Assembly (NCBI RefSeq): GCF_004340465.1
Contig: NZ_SLVV01000003.1
Span: 234,982-298,981, forward strand
Length of the DNA: 64,000 nt
Reading direction: 5' to 3'
From: Mesobacillus foraminis
GTDB taxonomy: Bacteria; Bacillota; Bacilli; Bacillales; Cytobacillaceae
The position numbers were made by a program, and so were the translations under genes. Below, piece after piece: positions 44,364 to 54,089 of this stretch. The first letter of the stretch is position 1. Each line of letters starts with the position of its first letter. The notes below the pieces were generated by a model. It made no database searches, had not been told where the DNA came from, and was given only the letters and a program-made list of their open reading frames with translations.

Positions 44364-45287
44364 ATGCCGCAAAAGGTTTTGGTGACAGGAGGCTGCGGCT
44401 TTATTGGGTCACATATTGCAGATAAGCTTGTCAGCAATGGCTATGAGGTCGTTGTTGTGGATAATTTAGCGACAGGAAGAAAATCGAATCTTGCATCACC
44501 GGATATCTGTTTCTATAAATGCAGTATCCTGGATAAAGAGTTTGAAGGAATTGTCTTAAAGGAGCAGCCTGATTATATCATCCATCAGGCTGCTCAAGTC
44601 AGTGTTGCGGGTTCGATTGAAAATGTTCTTTATGACGAAGAAGTGAATATCCGCGGTTCCATCAATGTCATTGAGGCAGCGCTCAAAGCCCATACAAAGA
44701 AAATCATATACGCATCAAGTGCGGCCGTTTACGGGAAGCCCGAGTACCTCCCGATTGATACGCAGCACCCTGTTGCCCCACTATCTCCTTATGGAATTTC
44801 AAAATTCAGCGTGGAAAGATATTTAGATGTATACTCGAGCCTTTATGATTTGGATTACACGATTTTAAGGTATGCCAATGTATATGGCCCACGCCAGGAT
44901 GCAACTGGAGAAGGCGGGGTCATTTCGATATTCATGGACCAAATTTGCAGGGGTGAAACACTTACCATTTATGGTGATGGCGAGCAAACGAGGGATTTTA
45001 TCTATGTCGGAGATGTGGCCAGGGCCAATTTTAGAGCGCTTGAGATGGGCAGCAGGAAAATACTGAACGTCTCAACCGGCCGGGAAATAAGCCTGAACCA
45101 GGTTTACGAAATGGTCAGGGAGATATCAGGCGGTCCTATTGAAGTCCAGTATGCGAACGAACGGCCAGGAGACATACCGGCCAGTGTTTTAAGCAACGAG
45201 GCAACACAAAAAGAATTAGGATGGGAACCCAGATACACCTTAAAAGAGGGCTTGAGGGAGACGTATCATTTTTATGCTTTGAAATAG
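44364..45287 (+). CDS. NAD-dependent nucleotide-sugar epimerase (GalE/WbpP-like)
   Basis: A 307-residue extended short-chain dehydrogenase, probably a UDP-glucose/UDP-GlcNAc 4-epimerase for a sugar donor of the wall polymer. The NAD motif is GGCGFIGSH (residues 9-17); SSAAVYG (about 117-123) and YGISK (Tyr about 142, Lys about 146) are the catalytic parts; YGDGEQTRDFIYVGDVA is typical for nucleotide-sugar epimerases. ATG 44364 follows AAAGGGAGGG. It differs from galE at 10662 and belongs to the tar operon. It could give UDP-Gal or UDP-GalNAc; the substrate is not resolved. Confidence 0.87.
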   Translation: MPQKVLVTGGCGFIGSHIADKLVSNGYEVVVVDNLATGRKSNLASPDICFYKCSILDKEFEGIVLKEQPDYIIHQAAQVSVAGSIENVLYDEEVNIRGSINVIEAALKAHTKKIIYASSAAVYGKPEYLPIDTQHPVAPLSPYGISKFSVERYLDVYSSLYDLDYTILRYANVYGPRQDATGEGGVISIFMDQICRGETLTIYGDGEQTRDFIYVGDVARANFRALEMGSRKILNVSTGREISLNQVYEMVREISGGPIEVQYANERPGDIPASVLSNEATQKELGWEPRYTLKEGLRETYHFYALK

Positions 45288-45321
45288 AAAGGATCGCGGA
45301 AATTCCAAGGGAGGTTCTTAT

Positions 45322-46872
45322 TTGAGTAAAAAGGTTTTTATGTTACTTTATGATATTGATGTGAATAAAGGCGGGATTACCTCTGTTATGCTGAGCAGGT
45401 CCCGTGAGTTAAGCCGCAGGTTTGGATATGATGTTGATTTAATCAGCCTGGACTATAAGAACAATTATGATGAAATCCAGGAGAAGCTGATCCAGGACGG
45501 TCGATTATTTCCAAAAGTAAACATTTTGAATGTACATACCTATTACAGGGATAAATACAGCTCCGGAAAAATAAAAAGGGAGCAGCTCAAGCATTATGAG
45601 GATGCTTCCAAACTCCATGAAGAGGGTTTGTTCGTCCAGGAAGATACACAAAAAAATTATGCCAGATATTTCGGCAATGGAGAATACGTAAAATACAAGA
45701 AATGGTCACAGGATGGTCGATTATCACATATCGACCATTTTAGTAAGAATCGAAATCGACTATATAGAGAAGAATTTCATAAAAAGGGATATATTTACAG
45801 GGAAATATGGTATGATTTGATATGCAATGAGCCGAAACAGGAACTCCATTTTACCGAAGACGGGTTTTGCTATTTGAACAAGTGGTATAATCCCAACAAT
45901 GGTAAGCTTCAAAAGATTTTTTTATTCGACAGGTTTACAAACCAGGCACGTGAATTTAAAAGCAATAAAGAATTTCATGTGTACTGGCTGAACGAGCTTT
46001 GCCGCGAGCAAAAGGAAAAACCATTTCTGATTTGTGATGGAGTTGGATCCGCTTCAAAGGTATTGAGCATGGACCCTGATGCAGCCTATCGAATCTATGC
46101 CATCCATACCAATCATTTTGAGGCGCCGTATCAATATGGCAGTCCAATCAAAGAGGATCATGTGACCCTCTTGGACAACCTTGAAAAGGAAGAAGCATTG
46201 GTTGTTTTGACAGAGTCGCAGAAAAAAGACATTGTCAAACAATATGGTGATCACAAAAATGTATATGTAGTCCCTAATTTTATCACACCTATCAAAGATT
46301 ATAAGCTAGAACGGGACCCGAAACTAGTAACAATGATTGCCAGATACCATCCTGAAAAAGGGATTGATGAAGCAATTATAGCTTTTGGCAAGGTTGTAAA
46401 AAAACTGCCAGATGCGAAGCTCGAAATCTACGGCCATGGGGAAGACGAGGACAGGCTCCGAAGCATGATAAAGGAAAAGAAGCTGGGGAAAAATGTCTTT
46501 CTTAAAGGTTATACAACCAAGGTTGGCGAGGTCCTTGGTAGAAGCAGCATGACCCTGCTTACTTCCCAATTTGAAGGGCTCAATGTTGTAAGCCTGGAAT
46601 CCATGTTCTGTAAAGTCCCAGTGGTAAGCTATGACGTCAACTATGGAATGAGAGACATTATCCAGAATGGCAAGACAGGTTACCTGGTTTCTTACGGCGA
46701 CCGGGATGCCTTGGCGGAACGGATTGTGGAGATGCTGACCAATCCGAAAAAAATCACCAAGATGGGAATTGAAGCCCATGAGTTTGTAATAAGAAATTTT
46801 TCTAAAGTACACGTTTGCAGGAAATGGGAATCTCTATTCAATGAGCTCGAGAACAAGATTAATAAACAATGA
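45322..46872 (+). CDS. Family 4 glycosyltransferase, TagE-like
   Basis: A 516-residue retaining GT4 enzyme. The N-terminal half (about 1-300) begins VFMLLYDIDVNKGGITSVML, with the Gly-rich donor loop, and has a long insertion typical of poly(glycerol-phosphate) alpha-glucosyltransferase (TagE/GtfA group). The C-terminal Rossmann half has MIARYHPEKGIDEAI, the segment AKLEIYGHGEDEDRL, and the E-x7-E element in FEGLNVVSLESM (about 412-420). The TTG at 45322 follows AAGGGAGGTTC. It probably glycosylates the polyol chain. It shares the operon with the GT2 gene after it. Confidence 0.85.
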   Translation: MSKKVFMLLYDIDVNKGGITSVMLSRSRELSRRFGYDVDLISLDYKNNYDEIQEKLIQDGRLFPKVNILNVHTYYRDKYSSGKIKREQLKHYEDASKLHEEGLFVQEDTQKNYARYFGNGEYVKYKKWSQDGRLSHIDHFSKNRNRLYREEFHKKGYIYREIWYDLICNEPKQELHFTEDGFCYLNKWYNPNNGKLQKIFLFDRFTNQAREFKSNKEFHVYWLNELCREQKEKPFLICDGVGSASKVLSMDPDAAYRIYAIHTNHFEAPYQYGSPIKEDHVTLLDNLEKEEALVVLTESQKKDIVKQYGDHKNVYVVPNFITPIKDYKLERDPKLVTMIARYHPEKGIDEAIIAFGKVVKKLPDAKLEIYGHGEDEDRLRSMIKEKKLGKNVFLKGYTTKVGEVLGRSSMTLLTSQFEGLNVVSLESMFCKVPVVSYDVNYGMRDIIQNGKTGYLVSYGDRDALAERIVEMLTNPKKITKMGIEAHEFVIRNFSKVHVCRKWESLFNELENKINKQ

Positions 46873-46929
46873 CACTTTTATTTTTTACTCATGAAAATAT
46901 AGATGATATGTAGCCGGGGAGGTAATGAG

Positions 46930-48444
46930 TTGAAAATTTCCGTAGCAATTCCCATATACAACGCGGCAAGGCATTTGAACGTCACCTTGGATTCGTTAAT
47001 TAAGCAGACAATGCCATCTTCTGATTTTGAAGTGATTTGTGTGAACGATCGTTCCACAGATAACAGTAAAGCCGTTATCGAAGGTTATATGAAGACGATG
47101 GATAATTTAGTGCTTATCGATCGAGAAGTTAATTCGGGCGGCCCAATGATTCCCAGAAACAATGCCATTGAAGCTGCGCGCGGCGAATATATCTTATTTT
47201 TGGATAATGATGATTTCCTGGGTGAAGAAACATTAGAGCGTCTTTACCGGTCCGCTGAAGAAAATAACTCCGATGTAATATATGGCAAGTATGTCGGGGT
47301 TAATGGACGTCATGTACCTGAGTCCATGTTCAAGAAAGGCGATCGTTTAAATGCTGATATGATTGAAGACAATCTTTTGTATTCACTGGCTCCCCATAAA
47401 ATGTTCAAGCTTTCATTTGTGAGGGAAAACGGGTTTGAGTTCCACCCCAAAGCTGTAGTAGGCGAGGATCAGCTATTTGTGATGCAGTGCTATATAAACG
47501 CCAAAGTCATTACTGTAATGGCTGATTATGATTATTACTTCGTTGTCTCGAGAGGGAATGAAAACCTCAGCTTAAAATACTTTCCGGCTGAGCAATTTTT
47601 CTTTTCCTTTAACAGAATTATGGAATTTCTCGAAGCCAGCAGCTTAAACGAACTTTATAAACGTTCGGTAAAAATTGCATTCCTAAATCGATTTTTACAT
47701 GCGAGCCGGCTTAGGGGCCACCTTTTATCCGGCTTGCTGAGCAGGGAACAGAAAATCGACTGGCTTAACGAAACAAAACGGTTTCTTGATAACCATGTTG
47801 AGGACAAAATTATCCCTTCCCTGGCATCCCGTTTTCAATATCTGGTTACAGTTGCTAAAGATAATGATATCGAAAAGCTCCTGTCCGTGCATAATCAGAT
47901 AGAAAACATTACCTCTAATCATGTGACAAGAGTTCAGAATGGTTTTATTTATGCAAAGATTCAAAGACTATCAAAAGAATGTTCCTATAACGAGGAACTC
48001 GTTGTTAATCACAAGAATACCTCGAATGTTTTTGTTTCGGAACTGCAGCTTGAGGATACAAGGTTTATTGTAAAAGGAGATTTTACCCAGAGTTTACTCG
48101 TTAATTTTGATATATCGTATGAATTGATCCTGGTCCATCGTTCAACAGGAATCGAAAAGGTTCATAGATCCCCAATGGCTACATCTTCCGGGAAGTATGA
48201 ATTTGAAGTGGATTATAAAGAAGTTCTATTTAATGAGGCGCTCACTGGGCCATGGGATTTATTTGTTCAGGCCTCTACCGGCAGTTACGTAAAAAGAAGA
48301 AGAATAGGAGCATCCAGGTCTCCATGGCTTAAAGAAGAAAGGACGATTTCAGGTATATCCTCCTTTGGACGCAAGTACTCAATACGGTCTTATTTTACAA
48401 AACCACATGATAATATTTCACTGGATATCAGATTGGAAGATTAA
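46930..48444 (+). CDS. Family 2 glycosyltransferase (TarS/TarP-like)
   Basis: A 504-residue cytoplasmic GT2 enzyme. The GT-A domain (about 1-230) starts ISVAIPIYNAARHLNVTLDS, with CVNDRSTDNS, FLDNDDFLG (DxD-type metal site, about 88-96), and LAPHKMFKLSFVRENG followed by VVGEDQLF (catalytic Asp region). The C-terminal part (about 330-504) is beta-rich, like the trimerisation/carbohydrate domains of wall-teichoic-acid glycosyltransferases TarS/TarP. The TTG at 46930 lies 7 bases after GGGGAGGTAA. It probably adds a sugar (GlcNAc or rhamnose) to the polymer. No membrane segment. Confidence 0.82.
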   Translation: MKISVAIPIYNAARHLNVTLDSLIKQTMPSSDFEVICVNDRSTDNSKAVIEGYMKTMDNLVLIDREVNSGGPMIPRNNAIEAARGEYILFLDNDDFLGEETLERLYRSAEENNSDVIYGKYVGVNGRHVPESMFKKGDRLNADMIEDNLLYSLAPHKMFKLSFVRENGFEFHPKAVVGEDQLFVMQCYINAKVITVMADYDYYFVVSRGNENLSLKYFPAEQFFFSFNRIMEFLEASSLNELYKRSVKIAFLNRFLHASRLRGHLLSGLLSREQKIDWLNETKRFLDNHVEDKIIPSLASRFQYLVTVAKDNDIEKLLSVHNQIENITSNHVTRVQNGFIYAKIQRLSKECSYNEELVVNHKNTSNVFVSELQLEDTRFIVKGDFTQSLLVNFDISYELILVHRSTGIEKVHRSPMATSSGKYEFEVDYKEVLFNEALTGPWDLFVQASTGSYVKRRRIGASRSPWLKEERTISGISSFGRKYSIRSYFTKPHDNISLDIRLED

Positions 48445-48492
48445 AAGATTTATATGGTTGCTAAATCTAATACCTAAATACAGGAGAGCAAA

Positions 48493-48798
48493 ATGATAAA
48501 GGTAATCACAGTAAAAGATCATGTAAAAACGTACGCAAGGCCTTCCATTAATGCCATTATCGTCAATGATCATCCATTAGCCGGCAAGGAGCTGACTGTT
48601 TATCCGAGTATTGAAGGCTGGTATGAGCTTCGTCCGGTAGATATCGATGGGGTCCTTAATACTGAATTTGTGCAGAAAAGTGACATTAAAATAGTAGGGA
48701 AAGAACAGAAAAAGGTGGCGAATAGCCCTCTTGACTCAGAAACCTCAGACCTTGGAAAAATTACAGCTCTTGTAAAAAATGTAATAAAAGGGAGGTAA
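48493..48798 (+). CDS. Small cytoplasmic SH3-like protein in the teichoic acid operon
   Basis: A 101-residue protein. Residues about 5-68 read like one bacterial SH3 domain (TYARPSINAIIV, ELTVYPSIEGWYEL, TEFVQKSDIKIV), but there is no signal peptide. The last 30 residues are a linker and a short amphipathic helix ending LVKNVIKGR. The ATG at 48493 follows ACAGGAGAGC; rfbA starts 3 bases after the stop, so it is in the operon. I know of no named family for it. It may be a protein-binding adaptor for the neighbouring glycosyltransferases; that is speculation. Confidence 0.65.
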   Translation: MIKVITVKDHVKTYARPSINAIIVNDHPLAGKELTVYPSIEGWYELRPVDIDGVLNTEFVQKSDIKIVGKEQKKVANSPLDSETSDLGKITALVKNVIKGR

Positions 48799-48801
48799 AC
48801 C

Positions 48802-49704
48802 ATGAAAGGGATTATCCTGGCCGGAGGAAGTGGAACTCGCCTGTATCCATTGACTCGCGCTATTTCAAAGCAAATGCTGCCGATCTATGACAAGCCAATG
48901 ATTTATTATCCATTGTCCGTCCTGATGCTTGCCGGAATCAAAGAAATCTTAATAATTTCAACGCCAGAGGACACACCAAGATTTGAGCAGTTATTGGGGA
49001 ATGGATCTGATTTGGGCATCTCCCTTTCCTATGCCGTCCAGCGCAAGCCCGAGGGGCTGGCGCAGGCGTTCATTATTGGAGAAGAGTTCATTGGGAACGA
49101 CTCTGTTGCTCTGATCCTCGGTGATAATATTTACTATGGCCAGGGCTTTTCAAAAATCCTTCAGCGCGCTGCTTCCAAGAAAAGAGGGGCAACGGTGTTT
49201 GGGTACCACGTTCATGATCCCGAGCGATTTGGGGTCGTGGAGTTCGATGAAAATATGAAGGCTATTTCAATCGAGGAAAAGCCTGAGCACCCTAAAAGCC
49301 ATTATGCTGTGACTGGTTTGTACTTCTATGATAACAAAGTGGTGGATTATGCCAAGCTGATAGAACCATCACCGCGCGGGGAGCTGGAAATTACAGATTT
49401 GAACAGCCTGTACCTTGAAGCAGGCCAGCTGGAAGTGGAAGTAATGGGCCGCGGGTTTGCCTGGCTGGATACTGGAACTCACGAAAGCCTGCTGGAAGCT
49501 TCCACTTTTATCGAAACGGTTGAAAAAAGACAGCGCCTTAAAATTGCCTGTCTTGAAGAGGTCGCTTTTCGGATGGGATACATTGATGCTGAACAGGTCA
49601 GGGTGCTGGCTGAACCTTTAAAGAAAAATGAATACGGGCAGTACCTGCTCCGGATGCTGGATACCCATGCCAATAGGAAGGAGAAAAGCAATGCGAGTCA
49701 TTGA
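48802..49704 (+). CDS. rfbA: Glucose-1-phosphate thymidylyltransferase
   Basis: Makes dTDP-glucose from glucose-1-phosphate and dTTP, the first step to dTDP-L-rhamnose. The 300-residue protein begins [20 protein letters not shown] (nucleotide loop) and has [31 protein letters not shown] (Asp for metal, about 111) and [14 protein letters not shown]. The length fits RmlA. The start follows AAAGGGAGG. Its last 14 bases overlap rfbC. Confidence 0.97.
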   Translation: MKGIILAGGSGTRLYPLTRAISKQMLPIYDKPMIYYPLSVLMLAGIKEILIISTPEDTPRFEQLLGNGSDLGISLSYAVQRKPEGLAQAFIIGEEFIGNDSVALILGDNIYYGQGFSKILQRAASKKRGATVFGYHVHDPERFGVVEFDENMKAISIEEKPEHPKSHYAVTGLYFYDNKVVDYAKLIEPSPRGELEITDLNSLYLEAGQLEVEVMGRGFAWLDTGTHESLLEASTFIETVEKRQRLKIACLEEVAFRMGYIDAEQVRVLAEPLKKNEYGQYLLRMLDTHANRKEKSNASH

Positions 49705-50248
49705 GAGCAAATTAAAAGGTGTTAAACTGATCGAGCCAAAGGCCTTTGGAGATCACCGGGGATTCTTCATGGAAAGCTACAATGAGAAGGTCTTCAAGGA
49801 AAATGGAATTACTGAAAACTTCGTCCAGGACAATCACTCCCTTTCAAAAGAAGCCGGTGTCCTGCGAGGGATGCATTACCAGTTGGCGCCCAAAGGGCAG
49901 ACAAAGCTGATCCGAGTCGCAACGGGAGCAATTTATGATGTAGTAGTTGATATGCGGAAAGGCTCCCCTACCTACGGAGAGTGGGAAGGGTATATTTTAA
50001 GCGAACACAATAAGCGGCAGCTCCTTGTACCAAAGGGATTTGCCCATGGATTTTGCACCATTACTGAAAACGTTAATGTGCTTTATAAGGTGGATGAGCT
50101 GTACTCGCCAGAGCATGACCGCGGAATCGCCTGGGATGATGAGGAACTGGGAATTGACTGGCCTGTATCGAACCCGATTCTTTCTGAAAAGGACGGGAAG
50201 CATCCGCAGCTGAAGGATGCTGAAAATAATTTTGTTTGGGAGGATTAG
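49691..50248 (+). CDS. rfbC: dTDP-4-dehydrorhamnose 3,5-epimerase
   Basis: Epimerises dTDP-4-keto-6-deoxyglucose at C3 and C5. The 185-residue cupin shows [15 protein letters not shown] (about 17-31), [19 protein letters not shown] (catalytic His and Arg region, about 45-63) and [15 protein letters not shown] 49691 is chosen because AAGGAGAAAAGC lies before it; it overlaps the rfbA end by 14 bases in another frame. The rfbB start is one base after its stop. Confidence 0.97.
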   Translation: MRVIESKLKGVKLIEPKAFGDHRGFFMESYNEKVFKENGITENFVQDNHSLSKEAGVLRGMHYQLAPKGQTKLIRVATGAIYDVVVDMRKGSPTYGEWEGYILSEHNKRQLLVPKGFAHGFCTITENVNVLYKVDELYSPEHDRGIAWDDEELGIDWPVSNPILSEKDGKHPQLKDAENNFVWED

Positions 50249-50249
50249 G

Positions 50250-51236
50250 ATGAATATCATTGTAACAGGAGGCGCCGGCTTTATTGGAAGCAATTTTGTG
50301 CGCCACATGCTAACCAACTATCCAGAATACAAGGTAGTCAATTTGGACCTGCTTACATATGCCGGGAATATCCATAATCTTGATGATTTAAAGGATAACC
50401 CCAAGCATGTGTTTGTGAAAGGGAACATTACCGACCATGCACTCGTAGTGGATTTAATAAAAGAACATAAAATCAATGCCATCATCAATTTTGCGGCGGA
50501 ATCCCATGTGGACAGAAGTATAATCGATCCAGGGATTTTTATTGAAACAAATGTACAGGGAACGCTTTCCCTCCTGAATGCCGCCAAGGAATGCAATATT
50601 GATAAATTCCTTCAGGTTTCAACAGACGAGGTATACGGTTCCCTTGGAGAGACGGGCTATTTTACTGAAGAAACACCGCTTGCTCCAAACAGTCCGTATT
50701 CAGCCAGCAAGGCGGGAGCAGACATGCTGGTTCGTGCCTATCATGAAACGTATGGCATGAATGTGAATATTACTCGCTGTTCCAATAATTACGGACCCTA
50801 TCATTTCCCCGAGAAATTGATCCCGTTAATGATTACCAATGGAATTGATGGAGAAATCCTGCCAATTTACGGCGACGGGAAGAATATCCGTGATTGGCTC
50901 CATGTAACAGACCATTGTGCAGCCATTGACCTTGTCCTGCATAAAGGAAAATCGGGGGAAGTCTATAATGTTGGCGGCCATAATGAAAGAACGAACAATG
51001 AAATTGTCGATATTATTGTGGATAAGCTTAATTTGTCCAGAGACAGGATTAAATATGTCCAGGACCGCCTTGGCCATGACCGGCGCTATGCCATCGACCC
51101 GCACAAGCTGGAAACAGAACTTGGCTGGAAACCAAAATATACCTTTGATACGGGCATTGTCGAGACCATTGACTGGTACCTCAATAACGAAGATTGGTGG
51201 CGTCCTTTAAAAGAGCGCGCCAGGCTGGAGAAATAA
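50250..51236 (+). CDS. rfbB: dTDP-glucose 4,6-dehydratase
   Basis: Converts dTDP-glucose to dTDP-4-keto-6-deoxyglucose with bound NAD. The 328-residue protein has GGAGFIGSNFVRHM (NAD loop, residues 7-20), NFAAESHVDRSI (about 81-92), STDEVYG (Asp-Glu catalytic pair, about 123-129), YSASKAGAD (Tyr about 150, Lys about 154) and RCSNNYGPYHFPEKLIPL. ATG 50250 follows TGGGAGGATTAGG and lies one base after the rfbC stop. It is the second enzymatic step of the dTDP-rhamnose pathway. Confidence 0.97.
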   Translation: MNIIVTGGAGFIGSNFVRHMLTNYPEYKVVNLDLLTYAGNIHNLDDLKDNPKHVFVKGNITDHALVVDLIKEHKINAIINFAAESHVDRSIIDPGIFIETNVQGTLSLLNAAKECNIDKFLQVSTDEVYGSLGETGYFTEETPLAPNSPYSASKAGADMLVRAYHETYGMNVNITRCSNNYGPYHFPEKLIPLMITNGIDGEILPIYGDGKNIRDWLHVTDHCAAIDLVLHKGKSGEVYNVGGHNERTNNEIVDIIVDKLNLSRDRIKYVQDRLGHDRRYAIDPHKLETELGWKPKYTFDTGIVETIDWYLNNEDWWRPLKERARLEK

Positions 51237-51237
51237 G

Positions 51238-52080
51238 ATGAAGGTAATAGTAACAGGCGCAAAAGGACAACTGGGTCAGGACGTCACGGAACTTTTACGG
51301 AATAAGGGGTATAAGGTATATCCCTTCAGTAAGGCTGAACTGAATATACTGGATGAGGCTGTCGTCCAGTCAAAGGTCGAAGAGATCAGCCCGGACTGGA
51401 TCCTTCACTGTGCAGCTTATACCAATGTGGAAGCGGCAGAGGACGAAGGGAAGGATCTGAACTGGAAAGTAAACAGAGATGGTTCGGCAATCATCAGCAA
51501 AGCGGCCGCTTCGGTCGATGCACAGCTCATCTTCATCAGCACCGATTATGTATTCGACGGAACCAGGCAGGAGCCTTATCAGCCCGATGATCCAACAAAT
51601 CCCATCAATGAGTACGGGGCGGCCAAGCTTGCGGGTGAAAAAGCCGTTTTGGAATACAGTCCAGATGCCCGCATCATCAGGACCTCATGGGTGTTTGGAG
51701 AGCATGGGCACAATTTTGTCTATACCATGTTGAAGCTGGCAAAGAAAATGGATACCTTAAAAGTGGTGGATGATCAATATGGGCGTCCAACCTACGCAAG
51801 GGATCTTGCCAATTTTATGATCTACATCATGGAACGGAACATTGAAGGAGGAATATATCATTTCTCCAATGACAATGAGGCTACATGGTATCAATTCGCC
51901 AGGGAAATCCTCAAGGGTGAAGATGTTGTGGTATTGCCGGTCGACTCCAGCGAGTTTCCTCAAAAAGCCAGCAGGCCGAAGCATTCCGTGATGTCACTTG
52001 ATAAAGTAAAAGAAACGGGATTCGATATACCGTCCTGGGAAGATGCTTTGCAAAGATTCCAAAGGAATATTCAACAATAA
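51238..52080 (+). CDS. rfbD: dTDP-4-dehydrorhamnose reductase
   Basis: Reduces the 4-keto group with NAD(P)H to give dTDP-L-rhamnose. The 280-residue protein has VTGAKGQLGQDVTELL (nucleotide loop), CAAYTNVEAAEDE, STDYVFDGTRQEPY (about 100-113), YGAAKLAGE (Tyr about 127, Lys about 131) and RTSWVFGEHG. It begins one base after rfbB and closes the rfbACBD set, so dTDP-L-rhamnose is made here, probably for one of the glycosyltransferases upstream. A terminator follows. Confidence 0.97.
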   Translation: MKVIVTGAKGQLGQDVTELLRNKGYKVYPFSKAELNILDEAVVQSKVEEISPDWILHCAAYTNVEAAEDEGKDLNWKVNRDGSAIISKAAASVDAQLIFISTDYVFDGTRQEPYQPDDPTNPINEYGAAKLAGEKAVLEYSPDARIIRTSWVFGEHGHNFVYTMLKLAKKMDTLKVVDDQYGRPTYARDLANFMIYIMERNIEGGIYHFSNDNEATWYQFAREILKGEDVVVLPVDSSEFPQKASRPKHSVMSLDKVKETGFDIPSWEDALQRFQRNIQQ

Positions 52081-52118
52081 TATCTATATAATATCTGGCG
52101 GCCAGCGGATAAGTTGGA

Positions 52119-52167
52119 AGGCAGCGGACCCTTCTGTCGTATACGGCAGAAAGCCGCTGCTTTTTTA
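52119..52167 (+). terminator. Terminator at the end of the tar-rfb operon
   Basis: GCAGCGG (52121) pairs with CCGCTGC (52154-52160), with an inner TCTG-CCGT type pairing, and a T6 run follows. It is about 40 bases after the rfbD stop. Confidence 0.88.
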
Positions 52168-52351
52168 ACGTGGCATGAAATCCTTATATTGGGTTTGAAA
52201 TAACATTTATCGAGTAATATAATGAGGAGTAGCCTGATTTAAAATAAATTTTTTTAGAATTAGCACCCTTAAGCGATCCATTTTCGACAAAAATAGATAT
52301 AATGTCATTACCTGGTTTCACCTGTAAACTTGGTAAGGAGATGAAATTAAT

Positions 52352-52747
52352 TTGAAAACAGTATTAACATATGGAACATTTGACCTGCTTCATGCGGGGC
52401 ATATCAATATATTGCGCCGGGCGAAAGAGCTTGGAGATTTCCTGATTGTAGGGCTTTCTTCCGACGAGTTCAATCTTCAAAAGCATAAAGAGTCCTACCA
52501 TTCCTATGAAGACAGGAAATTAATCCTTGAAGCGATTCGCTATGTTGATCGGGTCATTCCGGAGAACTCCTGGGACCAAAAGGTAAAGGATGTTCTTGAT
52601 AACAAGGTTGATATCTTCGTGATGGGCAGCGATTGGGAAGGCCATTTTGACTTCCTGAAAGAACACTGCGATGTCATTTATCTGCCCAGGACAACGGGGG
52701 TTTCCACAACTAAAATCAAAACAGATTTACAGGGGGTGGAAAAATGA
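52352..52747 (+). CDS. tagD: Glycerol-3-phosphate cytidylyltransferase
   Basis: Makes CDP-glycerol for teichoic acid. The 131-residue protein has the HxGH nucleotide motif in FDLLHAGHINILRRAK (about 11-26) and RTTGVSTTKIK near the end (about 113-123), both classical for TagD. Length matches B. subtilis TagD (129). The TTG at 52352 follows TAAGGAGATGAA. It overlaps the next gene by four bases (ATGA), so the two are co-translated. Together with tarIJ it shows that both CDP-glycerol and CDP-ribitol can be made. Confidence 0.96.
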   Translation: MKTVLTYGTFDLLHAGHINILRRAKELGDFLIVGLSSDEFNLQKHKESYHSYEDRKLILEAIRYVDRVIPENSWDQKVKDVLDNKVDIFVMGSDWEGHFDFLKEHCDVIYLPRTTGVSTTKIKTDLQGVEK

Positions 52748-53949
52748 TGAGAGAAATACTTATCACATTGTATTTAACGGTGTTTAAGGTTCTTTTTAAC
52801 ATTTTTAAAATGTTCCCTCTGAAAAACAAAGTCACATTTACAGTCAGCTTCGGTGATAACAGTAAATATGTTTATGACGAAATTCGCAGGAAAGACATCG
52901 ATGTAGAGGTCGCTGTCCTTTACAAAGGGGCTGCGGGTTCCCATTTCCAGGAATGCAGAGACATTGATTTAATTCCCTTTGAATCTGGGAATCTAGCTTC
53001 TTTCTTGAAGTCCATTTACCATTTAGCAACCTCTAAATATATCATTATTGATAACTATTTTGGCTTTTTAGCCGTGACAGATTTTAAAGAAGGTACAGAG
53101 TGCATCCAGCTGTGGCATGCGTCTGGTGCATTGAAAAAGTTCGGGCTCGAAGACCAGTCTGTTAAATACCGCAGCAAAAGAGCGCAGGAGCGCTTTTTGC
53201 GTGTTTACGACAAATTTGACAAAGTCATCGTCGGTTCCGATGTGATGGCCAATATTTTTATGAATGCTTTTAATCTTCCCCAGGAACGTATTTTAAGAAC
53301 GGGGATCCCTCGTACCGACTTTTTTTATGATGAAAGAACGCAAAACCAGATTATTGACACGCTGATAAAAGAAAACCCGGTGTTAAAATACAAGAAAAAA
53401 GTGCTGTATGCTCCAACTTACCGTGACAATCAGCTCGACGAATTTAAAATGGAGCTTGAGCTGGATGAAATGTCCCGTGAACTTGGGGAGGACTATGTGG
53501 TTCTTTTGAGACTTCACCCCGCCATCAAAGGGACTGTTGATTACTCAGAGCTGTATCCTGGATTTGTCTATAATTATTCTTCCTCCAAATACGATATTAA
53601 TGAGCTGTTATTAATTGCTAATTATCTAATTACGGACTATTCCTCAATCCCATATGAATTCTCTTTATTGAATAAGCCCATGATTTTCTTTGCTTATGAT
53701 TTAGAGCAGTATAAAAAGGAAAGAGGACTAATGGACAATTATGAACATACCGTTCCCGGTCCAGTAGTGAATCATACAAAGGATATAATTGCCCTCATCA
53801 AGGAGGACAATTTTAATCTGGAAGAGATTAAGGAATATGCCGCTAAATGGAACCGATATTCTGCAGGGCATTCAAGTGAAAACCTTGTGGGCTACCTCTT
53901 CGAAAAGGAAGCTGTTATTTCGGAGGGCCAGAGGCGCACAGCGTTATAA
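52744..53949 (+). CDS. TagB/TagF-family glycerophosphotransferase
   Basis: A 401-residue peripheral membrane enzyme of the TagB/TagF family, close in length to TagB primase (about 380). The N-terminus is hydrophobic (about 4-25). Motifs are QLWHASGALKKFGLED (first His about 121), GIPRTDFFYDE, YAPTYRDNQ, LLRLHPAIKG (second His) and YLITDYSSIPYEFSLLNKP. It overlaps tagD, which supplies CDP-glycerol, so it most likely adds the priming glycerol-phosphate to the linkage disaccharide made by TagO and TagA. Polymerase activity cannot be ruled out. Confidence 0.88.
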   Translation: MMREILITLYLTVFKVLFNIFKMFPLKNKVTFTVSFGDNSKYVYDEIRRKDIDVEVAVLYKGAAGSHFQECRDIDLIPFESGNLASFLKSIYHLATSKYIIIDNYFGFLAVTDFKEGTECIQLWHASGALKKFGLEDQSVKYRSKRAQERFLRVYDKFDKVIVGSDVMANIFMNAFNLPQERILRTGIPRTDFFYDERTQNQIIDTLIKENPVLKYKKKVLYAPTYRDNQLDEFKMELELDEMSRELGEDYVVLLRLHPAIKGTVDYSELYPGFVYNYSSSKYDINELLLIANYLITDYSSIPYEFSLLNKPMIFFAYDLEQYKKERGLMDNYEHTVPGPVVNHTKDIIALIKEDNFNLEEIKEYAAKWNRYSAGHSSENLVGYLFEKEAVISEGQRRTAL

Positions 53950-54089
53950 ACCTGTAACATTTGGGTATTAGTATAATGAACCACAATATGATAAACTGTA
54001 ATGGTGCTTCGGGGGGTTACTTCGAAGTTTTTATTTGATGATTTTCGATTATGAGGAACAGATTAAATTGTTTAGGAAGGTTTTTGAGC

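Noticed and set aside
54000-54040. CTTCG...CGAAG hairpin with T-run before tagG as a terminator
   Set aside because: Only a 5-bp stem could be drawn; too weak to list as a terminator.
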